A stretch of DNA of 63,531 bases from Haloferax massiliensis (GTDB lineage: Archaea > Halobacteriota > Halobacteria > Halobacteriales > Haloferacaceae): positions 1 to 63,531 of the forward strand of contig NZ_CSTE01000007.1 in NCBI RefSeq assembly GCF_001368915.1, in the 5' to 3' direction. The position numbers and the translations under genes are program-made. Every line of letters begins with the position of its first letter. Position 1 is the first letter of the stretch. Below the pieces are notes generated by a model. That model saw only the letters and a list, made by a program, of their open reading frames with translations, did no database searches and was not told the DNA's origin. Shown piece by piece: positions 42,142 to 53,181 of this stretch.

Positions 42142-43538
42142 CTCACGACCTCGTCATCTCGAACGGCACCGTCGTCACGCCCGAACACGGCACCTTCGAA
42201 GCCGACGTCGCGGCCGACGGCGAGACCATCTCCGCCGTCGCCGCCCCCGGCACGCTCTCCGGCGAGACGGAAATCGACGCGACGGGCAAGCACGTGCTCC
42301 CGGGCGCAATCGACCCGCACACCCACCACGGCATCTACCGCGGGCTGGAGGCGGACGCCGAGTCCGAGTCCAAGTCCGACCTCGTCGGCGGCGTGACCAC
42401 CATCGGGAACTACTTCCGCCGGGCCGGGGCCTACGAGGACATCATGCCGGGCTACTTCGACGAGGCGGAGCCGAACTACTACCACGATTACTTCTTCTCG
42501 CTGGGCCTGCTCTCGATGGAGCACATAGAGGAGATTCCGACTATCATCGACGAGTTCGGCATCACGACGTTCAAGTGGTACATGAACTACAAGGACGCCG
42601 CCCGCGAGAAGTTCGGCGTCGACTGCGATATGCACGACGACTTCGGCGATGCGTTCGTCCGGAAACTCGCCGAACAGGACGTGCCGACGACGCTCGGCTA
42701 CCACTCCGAGAACGTCGAAATCACGAACGCGCTCGCCGGCGGCAACGTCTACGTCACCTCGGAGTCCGACGACACCGACGCCGACGCCGACGAGGGCTAC
42801 GAGGTGATGGTCGAGGAGTTCCCCGGCTACGCCGAGACCCAGAGCATGGTCGCCGGGGCCGCGCTCGCCAAGGTCCACGGCTACGACGACCGCTTCTACG
42901 CGGTCCACATCTCCGCCGGGGGGACCGCAGACGAACTCGCCGCGCTCCACGACGCGGGCTACCGGGCGTGGGGCGAGACGTGTATCCACTACCTCGCGCT
43001 CACAACCGAGGAGTGCGACGAGCGCATGAAAGTCAACCCCCCAGTTCGGTCGAAAGCCGACCAAGAGACGCTCTGGGAGCGCCTCGCCGACGGCACCATC
43101 TCGACTATCGGGACCGACCACTGCGCCAACCTCGCGGAGAACAAGTTCGGCGAGGGCATCCGCGACAGCCTGCTCGGGTTCCCCTCGACGCCGGTGATGC
43201 TCCCGCTCATCCTCTCGGAGGGCGTCAACGAGGGTCGCATCTCGCTCGAACGCGCCGTCGAGGTCACCAGCACCAACGCGGCGAAGGCGTTCAACCTCTA
43301 CCCCAAGAAGGGGACAGTCCGGGTCGGAAGCGACGCCGACCTCGCCGTCGTCGACCTCGACGAGACGAAGACGGTCACGCCGGAACTGTTACACAGCGTC
43401 AGCGGCTACTCCCCCTACGAGGGCCGAGAGGTCACCGGCTGGCCGACCCAGACCGTCGTGAAGGGCGAACTCGCCTACGACGACGGCGAAATCGTCGGCA
43501 CGAAAGGGCACGGAACCCACATCGACCGCCCGGTGTGA
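42138..43538 (+). CDS. Cyclic amidohydrolase (mirror copy)
   Basis: Identical to 19999-21399; all metal-site residues are retained. Confidence 0.9.
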   Translation: MTHDLVISNGTVVTPEHGTFEADVAADGETISAVAAPGTLSGETEIDATGKHVLPGAIDPHTHHGIYRGLEADAESESKSDLVGGVTTIGNYFRRAGAYEDIMPGYFDEAEPNYYHDYFFSLGLLSMEHIEEIPTIIDEFGITTFKWYMNYKDAAREKFGVDCDMHDDFGDAFVRKLAEQDVPTTLGYHSENVEITNALAGGNVYVTSESDDTDADADEGYEVMVEEFPGYAETQSMVAGAALAKVHGYDDRFYAVHISAGGTADELAALHDAGYRAWGETCIHYLALTTEECDERMKVNPPVRSKADQETLWERLADGTISTIGTDHCANLAENKFGEGIRDSLLGFPSTPVMLPLILSEGVNEGRISLERAVEVTSTNAAKAFNLYPKKGTVRVGSDADLAVVDLDETKTVTPELLHSVSGYSPYEGREVTGWPTQTVVKGELAYDDGEIVGTKGHGTHIDRPV

Positions 43539-43680
43539 GCCGGCGGCGACCGAACCGAGCCACGAACGCGGACTGACCGGCCACGCGGAACCGGGCACAC
43601 GTCCCGACGGGCACGCGGACGCGCACACGCACCACCACACGACCACCACACGCGACACAGAACGAGAAGACACACACGAC
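43539..43680 (+). other. CA-rich leader before the CoA-transferase (mirror copy)
   Basis: Counterpart of 19857-19998; the CA-rich tract lies at about 43617-43680. Confidence 0.55.
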
Positions 43681-44886
43681 ATGACGAACGACACGAACGG
43701 ACCACTCGACGGCCTCGTCGTCCTCGAAGCCGGGTCGATGATATCCGGCCCGACCGTCGGCCGCTTCCTGGCCGACTTCGGGGCGACGGTCATCAAAATC
43801 GAACACCCGGCGTTCGGCGACCACATCCGCCGCTTCGGTCCACAGAAAGACGGCGTCGGCCTCTGGCACAAGTACCTCTCGCGGAACAAGCAGTCTATCA
43901 CCCTGAACATCTCCACCGACGAGGGCGCGGCGGTGTTCGAGGACCTCGTGGGCGAGGCCGACCTCCTCATCGAGAACTTCCGGCCCGGCACGCTCGAACG
44001 CTGGAATGTCGGCTGGGAGCGCCTCTCCGAGGTCAACGACGACCTCGTGATGCTTCGGATGTCCGGCTTCGGTCAGACCGGCCCGTACGCCGAGCGCCCC
44101 GGCTTCGGGACGCTCGCGGAGGCGATGTCCGGCTTCGCCTACCTCAACGGCTTCCCCGACTCGCCTCCGTTGCTCCCGCCGACCGGCCTCGCCGACAACA
44201 TCGCGGCGCTGTTTTCGACGTTCGCGGTGATGTTCGCGCTCTACCACCGCGACGTCCACGGCGGCGGCGGCCAGTACATCGACACGAGCCTCATCGAACC
44301 CATCTTCGGCCTGCTCGGCCCGCAACCGCTCCGCTACGACCAACTCGGCGAAATCGAGTCGCGGTCGGGCAACCGCTCGACCTCGTCGGCCCCGCGGAAC
44401 GTCTACCGGACGGGCGACGACCGCTGGGTCGCCATCTCCGCGAGCGCCCAACCGCTCGCCGAGCGCACGTTCGACGCCATCGACCGCCCCGACCTGAAAG
44501 ACGACCCGCGGTTCGAGACCAACGAGGACCGACTGGAACACGTCGACGAACTCGACGCCATCATCCAAGACTGGATGGACGACCACAGCCGCGAGGAGGT
44601 TCTCGACGCGTTCGAGGCGGCCGACGCGACGCTCGCGCCCGTCTACAACGTCGAGGACATCCTCAACGACGAGCACTACGCGGCGCGCGAGGCGTTCCTG
44701 ACGGTCGACGACCCCGACCTCGGCGAGGCGGTCGTCCAGAACGCCTTCCCGAAGTTCTCGGAGACGCCGGGGCGGGTCGACCACCTCGGTCCGTCGCTCG
44801 GTGAACACAACGACGCGGTCTACCGCGACCGACTCGGCTACGACGAGTCGGTGCTTTCGGACCTCGAAGCGGAGGACGTGATATGA
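43681..44886 (+). CDS. CaiB/BaiF-family CoA-transferase (mirror copy)
   Basis: Identical to 18651-19856. Confidence 0.88.
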   Translation: MTNDTNGPLDGLVVLEAGSMISGPTVGRFLADFGATVIKIEHPAFGDHIRRFGPQKDGVGLWHKYLSRNKQSITLNISTDEGAAVFEDLVGEADLLIENFRPGTLERWNVGWERLSEVNDDLVMLRMSGFGQTGPYAERPGFGTLAEAMSGFAYLNGFPDSPPLLPPTGLADNIAALFSTFAVMFALYHRDVHGGGGQYIDTSLIEPIFGLLGPQPLRYDQLGEIESRSGNRSTSSAPRNVYRTGDDRWVAISASAQPLAERTFDAIDRPDLKDDPRFETNEDRLEHVDELDAIIQDWMDDHSREEVLDAFEAADATLAPVYNVEDILNDEHYAAREAFLTVDDPDLGEAVVQNAFPKFSETPGRVDHLGPSLGEHNDAVYRDRLGYDESVLSDLEAEDVI

Positions 44887-45842
44887 GCCTCCTCGACTCG
44901 CTTCCCGAGCGCGTCCACGTCGTCGAGATGCTCCCCCGCGACGGGTTCCAGCGCCTCGACGAGTTCGTCCCGACCGACGAGAAAGTCGAGATAATCGACG
45001 CCCTCTCGGACACCGGCGTCGACGAAATCGAACTCTCCTCTTTCACCCACCCGAAGGCCGTCCCGACCCTGCGGGACGCCGACGAGGTGGCGACGCGAAT
45101 CACCCGCCGCGACGGCGTGACCTACCGGGCGCTCGTCCCCAACCTCCGGGGCATGGAGCGCGCCGTCGAGGCCGAGGTTGACAAGGTGAACGCGCTCGTC
45201 ACGGTGAGCGAGACGTACACCGCGAAAAACCAGAACCGCACCCGCGAGGAGGTGCTCGCGGAGATGGACGACATCGTCGACCTCGCCCACGACCACGGCA
45301 TCGAGGTCGAAGCCGGGATGGGCACGAGCTTCTACTGCCCCTACGAGGGCGCAATCGACCCGGCGGAGACGCTCGCGGTCGTCGACAGCGTCGTCGACTC
45401 CGGCGTCGACGAGGTGACGCTGGCGACGACGATGGGCCTCGCGAACCCGGTCGAAATCACGGAGCGCTTCACCGCCGCGTTCGAGGCGCACCCCGGCCTC
45501 GACATGGGCCTGCACCTCCACGACACGAACGGGATGAGCCTCGCCAACACGCTGGCCGCGATGGCGGTCGGCGTCGACCGCTTCGACGCCTCGGTCTGCG
45601 GCCTCGGCGGCGGCGTCGTCCTCCCGGGCGACATGTCCGGCGTCGGCAACACGCCGACCGAGGACCTCGTCCAGATGCTCGAACGCATGGGCGTCGGCCA
45701 CGGCGTCGACTTCGGCCGCATCGAGGCGGCCGCTCACGACGTGTCCGACCGACTGGGCCTCGGCCTGACGAGCCACGTCCTCGCGGGCGGCACCGTCGAG
45801 GGCGTCCTCGACACCGTCGCCGCCGACGGGGAGGAGAACTGA
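44883..45842 (+). CDS. HMG-CoA-lyase-family enzyme with altered loop (mirror copy)
   Basis: Identical to 17695-18654, including the Gly in place of the catalytic Cys, so the substitution is not a one-arm base error. Confidence 0.82.
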   Translation: MSLLDSLPERVHVVEMLPRDGFQRLDEFVPTDEKVEIIDALSDTGVDEIELSSFTHPKAVPTLRDADEVATRITRRDGVTYRALVPNLRGMERAVEAEVDKVNALVTVSETYTAKNQNRTREEVLAEMDDIVDLAHDHGIEVEAGMGTSFYCPYEGAIDPAETLAVVDSVVDSGVDEVTLATTMGLANPVEITERFTAAFEAHPGLDMGLHLHDTNGMSLANTLAAMAVGVDRFDASVCGLGGGVVLPGDMSGVGNTPTEDLVQMLERMGVGHGVDFGRIEAAAHDVSDRLGLGLTSHVLAGGTVEGVLDTVAADGEEN

Positions 45843-45843
45843 C

Positions 45844-47157
45844 ATGTCCGGCAAGACCCTCGCGGAGAAGTTGCTCTCGGAGAAATCGGGAACCGACGCC
45901 CGCGCCGGCGACTACGTCGAAGCCGACGTGGACGTGGCGATGGCCCACGACATCACCGGCCCGCTCGCGTTCCAGACGTTCGACGAGGTGACGGGCGACG
46001 ACGGCGAGCTGTTCGCGCCCGACCGGACCGTCTTCACCATCGACCACCACGCCCCCGCCGACGGGGTGCAGGCCGCGAACAACCACAACGCGGTCCGCGA
46101 GTTCGCGGCGAAACACGGCGCGCACCAGTTCGACGTGGGCGACGGCATCTGCCACGCCGTCCTCGTCGAGGAGGGCTTCGTCGGCCCCGGCGACCTCGTC
46201 ATCGGCGCGGACTCCCACTCGACGACCTACGGCGGCATCGGCGCGTTCGGGACCGGCGTCGGCTCGACCGACCTCGGAACCGCGCTCGCGACGGGCGAAC
46301 TCTGGTTCCGCGTCCCGAAGACGCTCCGCTTCGAGGTCGACGGCGAGCTTCAAGACGGCGTCTACGCGAAGGACCTCATCCTCCGCTTTATCGGCGACGT
46401 GGGCTTCGACGGCTGTACCTACATGGCAGCCGAGTACGCCGGGAGCGCCGTCGAGTCGCTCCCGATTCACGAGCGCCTCGTCCTCTCGAACATGGCCATC
46501 GAGATGGGCGGCAAGGCCGGCCTCGTCGCGCCCGACGAGCGGACCGAGTCGTACCTCGAACGCCAGACCGGGAACGAAATCGACCTCGGCGACGCGTTCG
46601 TCTCCGACGACGACGCCGACTACGAGGCGGTCCACACCTACGACGCGGCCGCCCTCGCCCCGCAGGTTTCGAAGCCGTCGAACCCCGAGAACGCGGTGGA
46701 CGTGACCGAGGTCGCGGGCACCGAGGTCGACCAGCTGTTCGTCGGCACCTGCACGAACGGCCGGTACGAGGACATCAAAATCGTCGCGGACATCCTCGCG
46801 GGCGAGACCATCGCCCCGAACGTCCGGATGGTCGTCGTCCCCGCCTCGAAGTCCGTCTACCAGCACATGCTCGGGACGGGCGTCTTCCAGACGCTCACCG
46901 ACGCCGGCGCGGTCATCCAGAGCGCCGGCTGCGGCCCCTGCGCGGGCTACCATCAGGGCGTCCTCGGCGACGGCGACGTCTGTCTCGCCACGGCGAACCG
47001 GAACTTCCCCGGCCGCGAGGGGTCGATGGAGTCGTCGGTCTACCTGTCGAGTCCGGCGACCGTCGGCGCGAGCGCGCTGTACGGCGAAATCACCGACCCC
47101 CGCGAGGTCGAGACGAACCGCTACGACGACACGGTGTTCGCGGAGGTGCTGCCATGA
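45844..47157 (+). CDS. LeuC-like hydratase large subunit (mirror copy)
   Basis: Identical to 16380-17693, cluster cysteines retained. Confidence 0.9.
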   Translation: MSGKTLAEKLLSEKSGTDARAGDYVEADVDVAMAHDITGPLAFQTFDEVTGDDGELFAPDRTVFTIDHHAPADGVQAANNHNAVREFAAKHGAHQFDVGDGICHAVLVEEGFVGPGDLVIGADSHSTTYGGIGAFGTGVGSTDLGTALATGELWFRVPKTLRFEVDGELQDGVYAKDLILRFIGDVGFDGCTYMAAEYAGSAVESLPIHERLVLSNMAIEMGGKAGLVAPDERTESYLERQTGNEIDLGDAFVSDDDADYEAVHTYDAAALAPQVSKPSNPENAVDVTEVAGTEVDQLFVGTCTNGRYEDIKIVADILAGETIAPNVRMVVVPASKSVYQHMLGTGVFQTLTDAGAVIQSAGCGPCAGYHQGVLGDGDVCLATANRNFPGREGSMESSVYLSSPATVGASALYGEITDPREVETNRYDDTVFAEVLP

Positions 47158-47687
47158 CGGGAGCCGCCGGCGGTTCCGGCGACGGCCGCCCCGACCCCGC
47201 CGAACCCGGTCGCGCGTGGGTCTTCGGCGACAACATCGACACCGACCAGATAACGCCGTCGCGCTTTATCGTCTCGTCGGACCCCGACGAACTCGCCAGC
47301 CACGCCTTCGAGGACCTCAGACCCGAGTTCTCGGCGTCGGTCGAGACCGGCGACTTCGTCGTCGCCGGCGAGAACTTCGGGAGCGGGTCGTCGCGGGAGC
47401 ACTCGCCGCTGTCGCTCGTCGGCGCGGGCGTCTCGGCGGTCGTCGCGCAGTCGTTCGCGCGCATCTTCTTCCGCAACGCCATCAACCTCGGCCTGCCGGT
47501 GCTCATCTGCTCCGGCGCGGACGCCATCGAGGACGGCGACGAGATTCACGTCGACCTCGACGCGGGCGTCGTGACGAACCACACGCGAGACGAGACGTAC
47601 GAGGCGGAGGCGCTCCCCGAGTTCCTCCAGTCGCTCGTCGAACAGGGAGGACTGAAAGCCTACACGAAGGCGAAACTCGACGGCTGA
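47154..47687 (+). CDS. LeuD-like hydratase small subunit (mirror copy)
   Basis: Identical to 15850-16383. Confidence 0.88.
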   Translation: MTGAAGGSGDGRPDPAEPGRAWVFGDNIDTDQITPSRFIVSSDPDELASHAFEDLRPEFSASVETGDFVVAGENFGSGSSREHSPLSLVGAGVSAVVAQSFARIFFRNAINLGLPVLICSGADAIEDGDEIHVDLDAGVVTNHTRDETYEAEALPEFLQSLVEQGGLKAYTKAKLDG

Positions 47688-47817
47688 GCGGGCACTCGAC
47701 TCACGTCATCCGTTCCGCCGCACCGACCGCCGACCGCCGACGCCGACCGAACAGAGGCACCCCCGAACGCCATTCCCAGACGGCTGTTTTCCACGATTTT
47801 ACGCTCCGAACGACCAG

Positions 47818-49005
47818 TTACCGCTTCCGCGCGTCCCAGTAGAGGAGTCCGGCGGCGACGACGAGACAGACCGCGAGCCCCGCGAACGCGGCGACGTAGC
47901 TCGCGTAGGTGGCGACGATGCCGACGTACGCCGGGCCGACCGCGTTCGCGCCGAGGAACAGCGCCCGCGCGGCCCCGAGGTCGGCCCCGCGGTCGGCGTC
48001 GGGCGCGTTGTCCATGATGATGGCGTCCGCGAGGGGGAACTCCGTCTTGTAGCCGGCCGCGAGCGCGACGACGGAGACGTAGATGAGCGGGCGCGCCGCC
48101 ACGGCCGAGAGGACGGCGAGCGCGCCGGCGGCCACGAGCATCCCGACGACGGCGATTGACTCGCGGCGGAACCGGTCGCTCAGGCCGCCGGCGACGGGTT
48201 TGATGGTGATGCCGACGGCGAAGACGATGGCGAACGTCGCGCTCGCCAACTGCTGGTCGAAGCCCTTCGCCTCGATGAGGTAGGTCGGAAAGAAGTTGAT
48301 GAAGCCGCCGACCATGAAGTAAAACAGCCCGAACGCGAGGAGCGTCCGGCGCTGTTCCGCGCTGGCGAAGAGGCGTCTGAGCGTCCCCGAGACGTGGAGT
48401 TCGGGCGACCCCACGGCGTAGCCGTCTCGCGACCAGAGCGCGTAGAGCACCGTGAGTCCCGCGAGGACGACGGCCACCGGGAGGAACGGCGTCCGCCACG
48501 TCGCGTAGGTCAGCGCGAGGATGGCGAGCCCCGAGGAGACGAGGCCGCCGAGGTCGGTGCCGGCGGCGTAGACTCCGAGCGCTCGGCCGCGGCGTTCGAC
48601 GAACAGGTCCGACAGGAGCGCCCGCGAGGGGATGGCGAAAAGCCCCTTCCCGAGTCCCGTGACGACCGCGGCGGCGACGAAGCCCGCGAGACCGCCCGCG
48701 AGGCCGAACGTGGCAAAACCGAGGACGAGGATGCCCAGTCCGGGGACGATGAGCGTCGTCCGCGTCCAGCGGTCGGAGTACTCGCCGCCGGGGTACTGGG
48801 TGACGGCGTAGACGCCCTGAAACAGCGCCAGCGCGATGCCGGCGGTCGCCTCCGTTATCTGTAACTCCTCGATGATGGTCGGCAACAGCGGCGACAGGAG
48901 GAACCGCCCCGTCTGAAGGACCGCCCACGCCAGCGACACGGTGACTAACATCCGACCCGGGTAGCCCGCAAGCAAGCGCTCGTCGGATGTCGGCTGTTGG
49001 TTCAC
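47818..49005 (-). CDS. MFS transporter (mirror copy)
   Basis: Identical to 14532-15719, GTG start at 49005 with the same alternative ATG at 48951. Confidence 0.85.
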   Translation of the reverse strand: MNQQPTSDERLLAGYPGRMLVTVSLAWAVLQTGRFLLSPLLPTIIEELQITEATAGIALALFQGVYAVTQYPGGEYSDRWTRTTLIVPGLGILVLGFATFGLAGGLAGFVAAAVVTGLGKGLFAIPSRALLSDLFVERRGRALGVYAAGTDLGGLVSSGLAILALTYATWRTPFLPVAVVLAGLTVLYALWSRDGYAVGSPELHVSGTLRRLFASAEQRRTLLAFGLFYFMVGGFINFFPTYLIEAKGFDQQLASATFAIVFAVGITIKPVAGGLSDRFRRESIAVVGMLVAAGALAVLSAVAARPLIYVSVVALAAGYKTEFPLADAIIMDNAPDADRGADLGAARALFLGANAVGPAYVGIVATYASYVAAFAGLAVCLVVAAGLLYWDARKR

Positions 49006-49196
49006 ACCCTCCGTTCACCCACCTGCTACCAATGGGTTACGATTGCGGAACGTCGGTTCCGGTTGTCGGCGTCGCGGTCTCCCGAGGCGATGAAGTATTA
49101 GTAAATAATTAGAAGTTTATATTAGACAAACTCAGAAAAGCCATCGAGAGAATAACTCGTTGAAACGTCTCTATTACTGTACAATTTTTACAAATT

Positions 49197-49218
49197 CTAC
49201 AATTTCTAAAAATTGTAG
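49197..49218. repeat. 22-base inverted repeat (mirror copy)
   Basis: Counterpart of 14319-14340. Confidence 0.85.
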
Positions 49219-49286
49219 ACTTTTAAACTCAATTCAGTTTATCTATGCCCCATTTCAGCGCCCCCCGTCCTCGATAGCCGCCGCAC

Positions 49287-49296
49287 GAATTTTTAC
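49287..49296 (+). promoter_or_regulatory. TATA-like box for the VOC gene (mirror copy)
   Basis: gaatttttac, about 30 bases before the ATG at 49322. Confidence 0.55.
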
Positions 49297-49321
49297 CATC
49301 TTCCCCCGCGACGGTGCGGGC

Positions 49322-49723
49322 ATGGACGCGACGGCAATCGACCACGTGAACCTCCGCATCCCCGCCGACAGCCTCGACGCCGCGGTCGGGTTCTACCGCG
49401 ACGCGCTCGGCTTCGACATCGAGAACCGCGAGTTGTTCGAATCGGGCGAAAAGCCCTTCTTCTCCGTCCGATTGACCCCGGTGAGCGTCATCCACCTCCG
49501 GCCGGCCGAGAACTTCGAACCGCCGACCGAGACCGCCTTCGACCACGTCGCCATCGAGTTCGCCCACGACATCGACGAACTCCGCGACCATCTCGACGCC
49601 GGCGGCGTCGAAATCGACCGCCAACTCGAACCGCTCGGGGCGACGGGCGTCGCGCCCGCGGTGTACGTCACCGACCCGTTCGGCTACACGCTGGAGCTGA
49701 AAGCCGCGCCCGACGACGGCTGA
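49322..49723 (+). CDS. VOC-superfamily protein (mirror copy)
   Basis: Identical to 13814-14215. Confidence 0.8.
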   Translation: MDATAIDHVNLRIPADSLDAAVGFYRDALGFDIENRELFESGEKPFFSVRLTPVSVIHLRPAENFEPPTETAFDHVAIEFAHDIDELRDHLDAGGVEIDRQLEPLGATGVAPAVYVTDPFGYTLELKAAPDDG

Positions 49724-49726
49724 GCC

Positions 49727-50377
49727 TTACAGCACGTACTGCGCGACCGAGTCCATCACTTTTCGCTCCGCCCGGCGCAGGTGTTCCTCGGCGGTGCGCC
49801 GCGAGACGCCCATCTCGTCGGCGATGGTCGCGGTCTCGATACCGCGCGGGAGGTCGTAGTAGCCGCCGGCGCGGGCCAGTCGGAGCGCCTCGCGCTGGCG
49901 GCCGGTGAGTTCGGGCATCGCGTCGGCGGGTGCTAAAAGCGGGCCGCTCCCGCTGGCGAACGACACCGCGCGCTTGGACTCGACGCTCACGTCGAAGCCG
50001 CTGTCCACGAGGTCGCGGAAGCACGCCGTCAGGTCGTCGGCGGAGACGGCGAGCAGGCGACAGACCTTCGCGCCGTCGCGGTAGCGAAGCGGCGGCACGA
50101 GCAGTAGCCCGTGTTTCTGCACGTAGCCCTCGATGTGGTCTATCTCGTGGTCCCGGAGGCAGTCGGCGGTGACGACGACCAACTCGTCGCCGCGCTCGAC
50201 CGACGCCGCCACGCCGACGGTGTCGCCGACGCGGTCGAGCACGTCGCTTCCGACCTCGCCGCTCACGTGGAGCATGTCGCAGTGCTCGTTGCACCACAGT
50301 TCGACGCTCGCGGCGTTGCCCGCCGTCGCCGCCGCGTAGGCGCTGTCGTCCCGGATTCGGAGGCTCGCCTCGTACAT
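49727..50377 (-). CDS. HTH-10 (Bat-type) regulator (mirror copy)
   Basis: Identical to 13160-13810, divergent from the mirrored hut operon. Confidence 0.85.
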   Translation of the reverse strand: MYEASLRIRDDSAYAAATAGNAASVELWCNEHCDMLHVSGEVGSDVLDRVGDTVGVAASVERGDELVVVTADCLRDHEIDHIEGYVQKHGLLLVPPLRYRDGAKVCRLLAVSADDLTACFRDLVDSGFDVSVESKRAVSFASGSGPLLAPADAMPELTGRQREALRLARAGGYYDLPRGIETATIADEMGVSRRTAEEHLRRAERKVMDSVAQYVL

Positions 50378-50401
50378 ACTCGGACCGTGGGGCCAGCAGT
50401 A

Positions 50402-50409
50402 CATATAAA
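50402..50409 (-). promoter_or_regulatory. TATA-like box for the HTH-10 regulator (mirror copy)
   Basis: Counterpart of 13128-13135. Confidence 0.65.
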
Positions 50410-50464
50410 CACCACGCCGCACGGTGGGGGAATCGCTACCCGTCTCGCGCCCGATGTGTGAGGT

Positions 50465-52234
50465 ATGCACGACCAGCAATCGTCGGCGCGCCGGGACCGC
50501 CTCGGCGACCCGAGCGACGAGTGGCGCGCGTATCAGGGCGCGCCCACCGGGACGGACATCGAGTGCAAGGGGTGGCGACAGGAGGCGGCGCTCCGGATGC
50601 TCAACAACAACCTCGACCCCGAGGTGGCCGAGCGCCCCGAGGACCTCGTCGTCTACGGCGGGACCGGTCGCGCCGCCCGCTCGTGGGACGCCTACGACGC
50701 CATCCTCGCCGAACTCCGCGACCTCGACGACGACGAGACGCTCCTCGTCCAGTCGGGCAAGCCGGTCGGGCGCTTTCCGACCCACGAACGCGCCCCGCGC
50801 GTCCTCATCGCCAACTCCAACCTCGTCGGCCGCTGGGACGACTGGGAGCACTTCCACGAACTGGAGGCCGAGGGGAAGATCATGTACGGCCAGATGACCG
50901 CCGGGTCGTGGGCGTACATCGGCACGCAGGGCATCATTCAGGGCACCTACGAGACGCTGGCCGAACTCGCCCGCCAGCACTACGACGCCGACCTGCGGGG
51001 CAAACTCGTCGTCACCGGCGGCCTCGGCGGGATGAGCGGCGCACAGCCCCTCGCGGTGACGATGAACCGCGGGGTCTGTATCGCCGCCGAGGTGCAGGCC
51101 GACCGCATCGAGCGCCGGGTCGAGACGGACTACCTGATGGAGTTCGCCGACTCGCTGGACGAGGCGCTCGAAAACGCGAAGGCGGCCATCGACGCGGGCG
51201 AACCCTACAGCGTGGGCGTCCAGATGAACGCCGCGGACATGCTCGAAGAACTGCTCGCGCGCGACGAGATTCCCGACGTGGTCACAGACCAGACCAGCGC
51301 CCACGACGAACTCGAAGGCTACTACCCGAGCGGCTACACCGCCGACGAGGCCGACCGACTCCGCGAGGACGACCCCGAGAAGTACGTCGAAGCGAGCCTC
51401 GACACGATGGAGCGCCACGTCCAGGCCATCCTCGACTTACAGGACGCGGGCGCAATCGCCTTCGAGTACGGCAACAACATCCGCGGGCAGGTCCAAGACC
51501 ACCGCGGGATGACCACCGCCTTCGACTTCCCCGGCTTCGTCCCGGCGTACATCCGCCCGATGTTCTGCCGCGGGCGCGGGCCGTTCCGGTGGGCCGCGCT
51601 CTCCGGCGACTCCGCCGACATCCACCGCACCGACGAGGCGATTCGAGCGCTGTTCCCCGAAAACGAGTCGCTCATGCGCTGGATAGACCTCGCACAGGAG
51701 CAGGTGTCGTTCCAGGGGCTCCCCTCGCGCGTCTGCTGGCTCGGCTACGCCACCGACGACGAGGGACTCACGGAGCGCGCCCGGTTCGCGCTGAAGATCA
51801 ACGACCTCGTCGCCTCGGGCGAGGTCTCCGCGCCGGTCGTCGTCACCCGCGACCACCTCGACGCCGGGTCGGTCGCCAGCCCGTACCGCGAGACCGAGGC
51901 GATGCGCGACGGCACCGACGCGGTCGCCGACTGGCCCATCCTGAACGCGCTTCTCAACACGGCCGCGGGCGCGGACATCGTGAGCGTCCACGACGGCGGC
52001 GGCGTCGGCATCGGCAACTCGCTGCACGCGAACAACCACGTCGTCCTCGACGGCTCCGACCTCGCGGCTGAGAAGGCCCGCGCCGTCTTCACGACCGACC
52101 CCGGCATGGGCGTCGTCCGCCACGCCGACGCCGGCTACGAGGACGCGCTGGACGAGGCGACCCGGTCGAACGTCCGAATCCCGATGCGGGACCACGACGC
52201 GGACGACGAACCCGCCGCCCGAGGTGACGAATGA
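50465..52234 (+). CDS. hutU: Urocanate hydratase (mirror copy)
   Basis: Identical to 11303-13072; first gene of the plus-strand hut operon. Confidence 0.97.
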   Translation: MHDQQSSARRDRLGDPSDEWRAYQGAPTGTDIECKGWRQEAALRMLNNNLDPEVAERPEDLVVYGGTGRAARSWDAYDAILAELRDLDDDETLLVQSGKPVGRFPTHERAPRVLIANSNLVGRWDDWEHFHELEAEGKIMYGQMTAGSWAYIGTQGIIQGTYETLAELARQHYDADLRGKLVVTGGLGGMSGAQPLAVTMNRGVCIAAEVQADRIERRVETDYLMEFADSLDEALENAKAAIDAGEPYSVGVQMNAADMLEELLARDEIPDVVTDQTSAHDELEGYYPSGYTADEADRLREDDPEKYVEASLDTMERHVQAILDLQDAGAIAFEYGNNIRGQVQDHRGMTTAFDFPGFVPAYIRPMFCRGRGPFRWAALSGDSADIHRTDEAIRALFPENESLMRWIDLAQEQVSFQGLPSRVCWLGYATDDEGLTERARFALKINDLVASGEVSAPVVVTRDHLDAGSVASPYRETEAMRDGTDAVADWPILNALLNTAAGADIVSVHDGGGVGIGNSLHANNHVVLDGSDLAAEKARAVFTTDPGMGVVRHADAGYEDALDEATRSNVRIPMRDHDADDEPAARGDE

Positions 52235-53181
52235 GCCTCACCGACCCGCCCGCGTGGGAAGGGACCTCGTCGGACCCGAACGACGAGCAGTTCGGCCGCG
52301 TCGTCTCCCCGGCCGAAATCGAGGACGCGGGCGACTTCCGAGCCGTCCTCGTGGGCGAACCCTACGACGGGGCCGTCATCGGCCGGCGCGGTGCCCGCGA
52401 GGCCCCGGCCGCGATTCGGCGCGCCCTCGCCGGCGTCAAGACCCACCACTTCGACGAGGGGCCGGTCGCCGGCGTCGCCGACCTCGGCGACCTCCCGGTC
52501 GAGGCGTACAACGACGCGGACGACCCCGAGAACCACGTCGCCGACGTGCAGGCCGTCGTCGCCGACGAGGCCGCGGCCGTCTACGAGCGCGGCGCGCTCC
52601 CGGTCTTCCTCGGCGGTGACAACTCCCTGACGGTCGGGAACGTCACGCCGCTTCTCGCCGGCGACGACTCGGTCGGCGTCGTGAGCTTCGACGCCCACCT
52701 CGACTGCCGCGAACCCGCCGACGGCCCGACGAGCGGGACGCCCTACCGCCAACTGTTCGACGCCGGCCTCGACCGCCTCGCCGTGGTCGGCGCGCGCCAC
52801 TTCGAGACCTCGACCGCCTACGCCGACTTCCTGCGCGACTCGGGCGGGACCATCCTCACCGCCGACGAGGTCGGCCGCGGCCCCGTCGAGACGGCCGACT
52901 TCGCCCTCGATGCGCTGGCCGCCTGCGACCGCGTCTTCGTCAGCCTCGACGTGGACGTGCTGGACCAGACGGCCGCGCCGGGCGCGAGCGCGCCGACCCC
53001 CGGCGGCGTCACCACCCGCGAACTGTTCTCCATGCTCCGCCGCGTCGCGGCCGACCCCCGCGTCGTCGGCTTCGAGGTCGTGGAGTGCGCGCCGCCGCTG
53101 GACGACGAGGACGGCCGAACCGTCGGCGCGGCCGCCCGCGCGGTCGCCCACTTCCTCGCGGGGGTGGTGTCCCGTGACTGA
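52231..53181 (+). CDS. hutG: Formimidoylglutamase (mirror copy)
   Basis: Identical to 10356-11306, with the same Asn at the expected His ligand. Confidence 0.88.
   Translation: MSLTDPPAWEGTSSDPNDEQFGRVVSPAEIEDAGDFRAVLVGEPYDGAVIGRRGAREAPAAIRRALAGVKTHHFDEGPVAGVADLGDLPVEAYNDADDPENHVADVQAVVADEAAAVYERGALPVFLGGDNSLTVGNVTPLLAGDDSVGVVSFDAHLDCREPADGPTSGTPYRQLFDAGLDRLAVVGARHFETSTAYADFLRDSGGTILTADEVGRGPVETADFALDALAACDRVFVSLDVDVLDQTAAPGASAPTPGGVTTRELFSMLRRVAADPRVVGFEVVECAPPLDDEDGRTVGAAARAVAHFLAGVVSRD

Larger units (their letters stand above)
49006..49321. other. AT-rich intergenic region (mirror copy)
   Basis: Counterpart of 14216-14531. It holds no gene, contains the inverted repeat at 49197-49218 and the VOC promoter at its right end. 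Confidence 0.75.
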